Position numbers and translations under genes: made by a program
Part shown: positions 60,363 through 64,000 of the stretch, piece by piece
Layout: each line of letters begins with the position of its first letter
Numbering within the stretch: position 1 is the stretch's first letter
From: Psophocarpus tetragonolobus
Taxonomy: Eukaryota > Streptophyta > Magnoliopsida > Fabales > Fabaceae
NCBI GenBank assembly: GCA_037954015.1
Contig: CM075694.1
Coordinates: 12,325,501-12,389,500 of the forward strand
Direction: 5' to 3'
Length of the DNA stretch: 64,000 nucleotides
Notes under the pieces: model-generated
Seen by the model: the letters and a program-made list of their open reading frames with translations, nothing else
Database searches by the model: none
Told to the model about the DNA's origin: nothing

Positions 60363-62072
60363 TTTTTTTTTTTGTTTTAAGAGCAAAGAGTTTATTTCAA
60401 GGAAAAGAAACAAAATGTTTCTACAGAACACAAGGTGGGGTACACATCACTCTACATTCTAATAGTGCATATCACCTTATTGAGATTCTATCTCATATTT
60501 AACATACACATTCTAGGATTAACATACCAATCCGAGAACACGCACCCCTTATTAAATCCGAAAGAATACATTAACCAATTCCACGATATTACTTTAATAG
60601 ACATCATAATATCAACAGAGTTTGCCAGTATCCTGTTAAAAACAATCTGGTTTCTAGCTATCCAGATACCCCAACACCCAGCAAGGCAGAAGACATACCT
60701 ACACCTCTTCTTTCGCTTTCCTACGACCCATGCGGACGATGAAAGGAAAAGTTGTGTCATGTTCCCCGGAATTGGTCCTTGGATTCCCAGCCAGCTGATA
60801 ATTTTATTCCACACTGATTGAGCCTGGATGCACGTTAAAAAAAGGTGATTTCTACTTTCCATATCATTCCTGCAAAACACACACTGTGCATCCGCTATTG
60901 GAATATGGACTCCTCTCTTCAATAGATTATCCATGGTTGGTAATCTATTTAACAATAACCTCCACGACAAAGCAATTACCTTAGATGATAGTTTGTCCTT
61001 CCACATTCGTCTCAATTCTTTTGGCTCAACCTCAATTAATGTTACCGAAGTCTGTTGCGTGTGCAGAACCTTATATGCATCCGCCACCGAAAACCCTCCG
61101 TCCGTACTTGACCCCCATCTCCAAACATCCGGCAGCTGATCCGAAAAGACAACTGACTGTAGCAAACTTTGTAAGTGACGTAGTTGATCTTCTTCCCAAA
61201 CAAATAACTCCCTCCGCCATACCCATTTCCACCCGCATGATGATAGTGAAGCGTCCCTTTTATCGTTGATAGTGATGAGCTTATCTTCCGATATCCCATA
61301 CAGCCTAGGAAATTTTATGCTTATAGCTCCAGATCCTAACCAGTTATGTTCCCAGAAGAAAGTATTCATCCCATTCCCTATTCTTTTAGTAACATTGGTC
61401 TCAAACCACTTTGGTACCACTGCTTTCGGTCCATCAATAGCCCATAAATCCCTCCACCACTGAGAAGCTCGAGAGAAATTAGCAGGTCTATTATTGAATT
61501 TGTGTGACTTTTCGTACCTAACTTCCAGCAGCTGCCCCCATATTGCATTTTCCTCTGTTAATATCTGCCACCTCCACTTTGCTAGCATACTCAAATTAAA
61601 TTTCCCTAAGCATTTTACCCCTAAGCCCCCTTCTTCCTTGGGACGACACACATTTTCCCAGCTAACCCACGCAATCTTGGTCTCTTGGTCTTTTCCCCCC
61701 CACAGAAAGGAACGTTGTAATCCCGTCATAACTTCCAATACTTTCTTAGGCGCCTTGTAGAAAGAGAAGAAATACAATGGAAGACTTGACAATACTGAAT
61801 TGATGAGGACTAACCTTCCTGCAAACGACAAGTGTTTTGCCTTCCACCCTAACAGTTTCCTTTGAAATTGTTCAATAATAGGCGTCCACACTTCTATCTT
61901 CCTTGGGTTAACCCCCACCGGTATCCCCAAGAATTTAAAAGACAGTGAAGATACCTCACAATTCAAGAGACTATTCACAGCACACCTAAATGTATCATCC
62001 ACATTTAAACCAAAAAATTTACTTTTGCTATAATTCACCTGTAACCCCAAAGTCATCTCGAAACCACGAAGG
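60363..62072 (-). mobile_element. Young 5'-truncated LINE with perfect 14-bp target duplication
   Basis: GTTGCCCAGTTATG occurs at 60349-60362 and again at 62073-62086. The plus strand begins with a T run (60363-60373), the poly-A tail of a minus-strand insert. The 5' end breaks off inside reverse transcriptase at 62072. A long frame without stops and a perfect duplication point to a recent insertion. Confidence 0.92.
60488..62072 (-). CDS. LINE reverse transcriptase C-terminal part with zf-RVT domain (truncated ORF2)
   Basis: Open from the insertion edge (in-frame residues LRGFE before the Met at 62056) for 522 codons. LQVNYSKSKFFGLN and FKFLGIPVG are the post-YADD RT blocks. WKAKHLSFAGRLVLINSVLSSLPLYFFSFYKAPKKV and LQRSFLWGG are the thumb/linker region. 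VSWENVCRPKEEGGLGVK and WRWQIL follow. Near the C-terminus WRLLLNRLPTMDNLLKRG...CVFCRNDMESRNHLFLTC is the zf-RVT domain (C-x2-C, H-x4-C type). Endonuclease, YADD and RNase H are absent, so it cannot mobilise itself. Its first Met is not a genuine start. ORF2 proteins of intact relatives reverse-transcribe element RNA at the nicked target. Confidence 0.88.
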
Positions 62073-62307
62073 GTTGCCCAGTTATGTAAACTGCATTCAT
62101 TCTTCCCTAATCCAACCCATTATGATAAAGGTGCAATCCCTAAACAGCGGAGTTATAGGTTGGGATCGATCTGACAAACCTCCGAATCAATTAAATTTAT
62201 TTTCATTTTTTTATTCAAGCCAAACCCAATCCAAATTGATGGAAACCTATTAAGTTTAGTTGGATTCCAAACAAATCAATAAAATTCTTCTAAATAAAAA
62301 AATTAAA

Positions 62308-62310
<3 letters not shown>

Positions 62311-62376
<66 letters not shown>
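62311..62376. repeat. Long (AT)n microsatellite
   Basis: About 33 uninterrupted AT units, the longest in the window. Confidence 0.95.
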
Positions 62377-62378
<2 letters not shown>

Positions 62379-62379
<1 letters not shown>

Positions 62380-62535
62380 TAATTAGTATATACTGATAGT
62401 GTCGTTAAATCACACTTCTTTTTTTACATAACTTTTAAAATATTAATTAGTAAGGTTAACAAACTTACTATAAATAAAAAGTTGTAATTGAATGTTAAAG
62501 TAAAACTTTTTACACTAACAATACATACTAATTAA
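62379..62535. mobile_element. Small MITE (157 bp), best-preserved copy
   Basis: Starts TTAATTAGTATATACTGATAG and ends CACTAACAATACATACTAATTAA; the inverse of the end (TTAATTAGTATGTATTGTTAG) matches the start. Similar copies lie at 7634, 9451 and 25887. Non-coding. Confidence 0.7.
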
Positions 62536-62540
62536 ACTTT

Positions 62541-62541
62541 A

Positions 62542-62600
<59 letters not shown>
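62541..62600. repeat. Compound (TG)n(TA)n microsatellite
   Basis: TGTGTGTGTGTG runs into about 23 TA units. Confidence 0.95.
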
Positions 62601-62604
<4 letters not shown>

Positions 62605-62783
62605 TGTTGATATCAGTTACTCGTTCTCTTTCTTTCAGCATTTATTACTCGTCACTCTTTTTGTCTCTTCTCTTAATGAGTGAGATTTTTTTGGATATTC
62701 TTCTCTCTCTTCTCTCAATGGTTGAAATTTATTTTTTTCACTCTCATATAAATTTGGTTTTCTCACTATATATGCTCCCTTAT

Positions 62784-62824
62784 ATATATATATATGTATA
62801 TATCTATATATATATATATATGTA
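62784..62824. repeat. Interrupted (TA)n microsatellite
   Basis: TATATA runs broken by TG and TC, within a CT-rich stretch (62620-62760). Confidence 0.8.
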
Positions 62825-62879
62825 TATTAAATATTTTATATTAAAATTAAAAATTACTAATGTTCTGCCTTCATGAGAC

Positions 62880-64000
62880 ACTTAGTCATTTGGACTCTTG
62901 AGCTTTTGGTTTGTTTCAGTCTTCACTTGCAAGTCTCGTACGAACCCTAGTCATCACTCTCTCTTATTTGTCACCCTATCCATTGTAGTGTCACTGGTCA
63001 CCTTCTTCCTTAACTTTTCTCTACTTTGTTTTGGTGAGTACGCAATTATCTTCTTTGTTTAGAAGCATAAGAGTCTTACATGTCTATATTATTTACATGT
63101 TTGCCTAATGTAAGGACCTATTTTAGTAATAGTTATAAGTGTGAGAAATAAATAGTAAGAGAAATTACATTTAAGTTTTACTTTTATTAACAAATTTAAG
63201 AGGTGATCAGTATAGGTACGTTTGATCTTAGTTTTCTAAACCTTTTTTTGATCGTTTTTATTTTGTTATTCCAGTTTAAAGGGAATTTCTTTGGAAATCC
63301 TATTTTCTAAGGTTCTTGTTTAATTTTGAATTTTTGTTAGACTCCTTGAAATTTCTTTAGATGAATTTTCTCTTTTTCTTCCGAGTTGACTCTAGAAAGG
63401 AAAAATAGACAAGGGAAGTTAAATCTTTGATTTTAATTTGAGAAATTATGATTTAATAGTTGAGAAATTAAATGATTTTGAGCAATCAAGCTTTTGCTTA
63501 TGATTTAAGTGTTATGCAAAATTGGATGTTTTTATGTGATTGAAGATTTAAGTTTTGTTCTTGGAATGAGTTGAGATTGAATTGATTGATTTGTAATATG
63601 GAATAATTTGAGATATATGATGTGTTACATAGTTGATACTTATTATGGGAGAGATGTTTGATCTTGAATGGATTATTTACTGAATAGTTTGGATGTGACA
63701 GTTATAGTAGGGTAACTTAGCCTTGGTTGGATTGACTCTCTATGATTGAAATTGAAATTTTTGGAATGATGATGATGTATTTGGATTTGTGATATAATGC
63801 ATATTGTTGAAATGCATGATGAAGAATATATTTATTGATGTTATTGGTTGTGGGCAGTTACAGTTGGACAATTTAGCCCGGGATGATATGTTTGGTGGGG
63901 TACATTGATGTTAGAGACATAACTGGGGTCAATGTAATCTAGAATAACATATATGCAAAGAGATATTTCTGTGATTTACAGTGTGGTCTTGGTATCAGAT
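62880..64000 (+). other. Possible LTR and primer-binding site of a retrotransposon running off the window
   Basis: The last bases, TTGGTATCAGAT, resemble the TGGTATCAGAG start of plant primer-binding sites for initiator-Met tRNA. The preceding ~1 kb lacks coding capacity. It has a doubled motif (GGACAATTTAGCC..GG / GGGTAACTTAGCC..GG near 63705 and 63870) of the sort seen in Ty3/Gypsy LTRs. No second LTR is in the window, so this is tentative. Confidence 0.35.

Noticed and set aside
60435..61760. Plus-strand frames opposite the LINE ORF (128, 94, 88, 68 aa)
   Set aside because: Antisense shadows of the 522-codon LINE frame.

Overview
The window is nuclear DNA of a flowering plant, most likely a legume (inferred). 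The evidence is a strongly AT-rich background, GT-AG introns of 70-1200 bp, plant LINE, Copia and MULE families, and gene families (STS14-like CAP protein, MIP1/DUF547, CIPK, SUVR5) whose protein sequences resemble legume versions I know. There is no bacterial, organellar or CRISPR-like content. Only two host genes look intact; almost everything else is transposon-derived.

Layout: 1-5035 is a dead LINE on the minus strand, cut by the window edge. 5934-7097 is a non-autonomous MULE-like element. 7.1-14.4 kb is AT-rich DNA with small MITEs, direct repeats and an inverted-repeat element. 14611-15138 is an intronless, GC-rich gene for a secreted CAP protein. 17190-21602 (minus) is an 11-exon MIP1/DUF547 gene that I assembled exon by exon (649 aa, all phases consistent). 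21.6-30.6 kb is intergenic DNA with MITE remnants.

30600-37404 is a tandem array of five ~0.4 kb LTRs alternating with four decayed Copia gag genes; no pol sequence is present. It abuts an intron-containing SUVR5-like histone methyltransferase pseudogene (37425-40362). 40.7-44.8 kb holds a truncated MULE, a second MULE-type MITE with a perfect 9-bp target duplication, and a foldback element. 45118 has a tRNA-like relic, 45868-46262 a CIPK kinase fragment, and 47174-47563 a tiny LINE 3' end with a target duplication.

49148-57790 is nested: a hAT-like element split by an ~8 kb MULE (49741-57708). The MULE carries a broken FAR1/MULE transposase joined to an OTU-type protease segment, plus 2.7 kb of internal repeats. 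60363-62072 is a young 5'-truncated LINE whose reverse-transcriptase tail is still open. 62.3-64 kb has long AT microsatellites around a MITE and a possible LTR/primer-binding site at the window end.

Best candidates for something undescribed: the gag-only LTR array; the MULE-OTU element with its hairpin-bearing termini, whose hairpin module recurs in two other elements here; and the GATC-rich foldback element.
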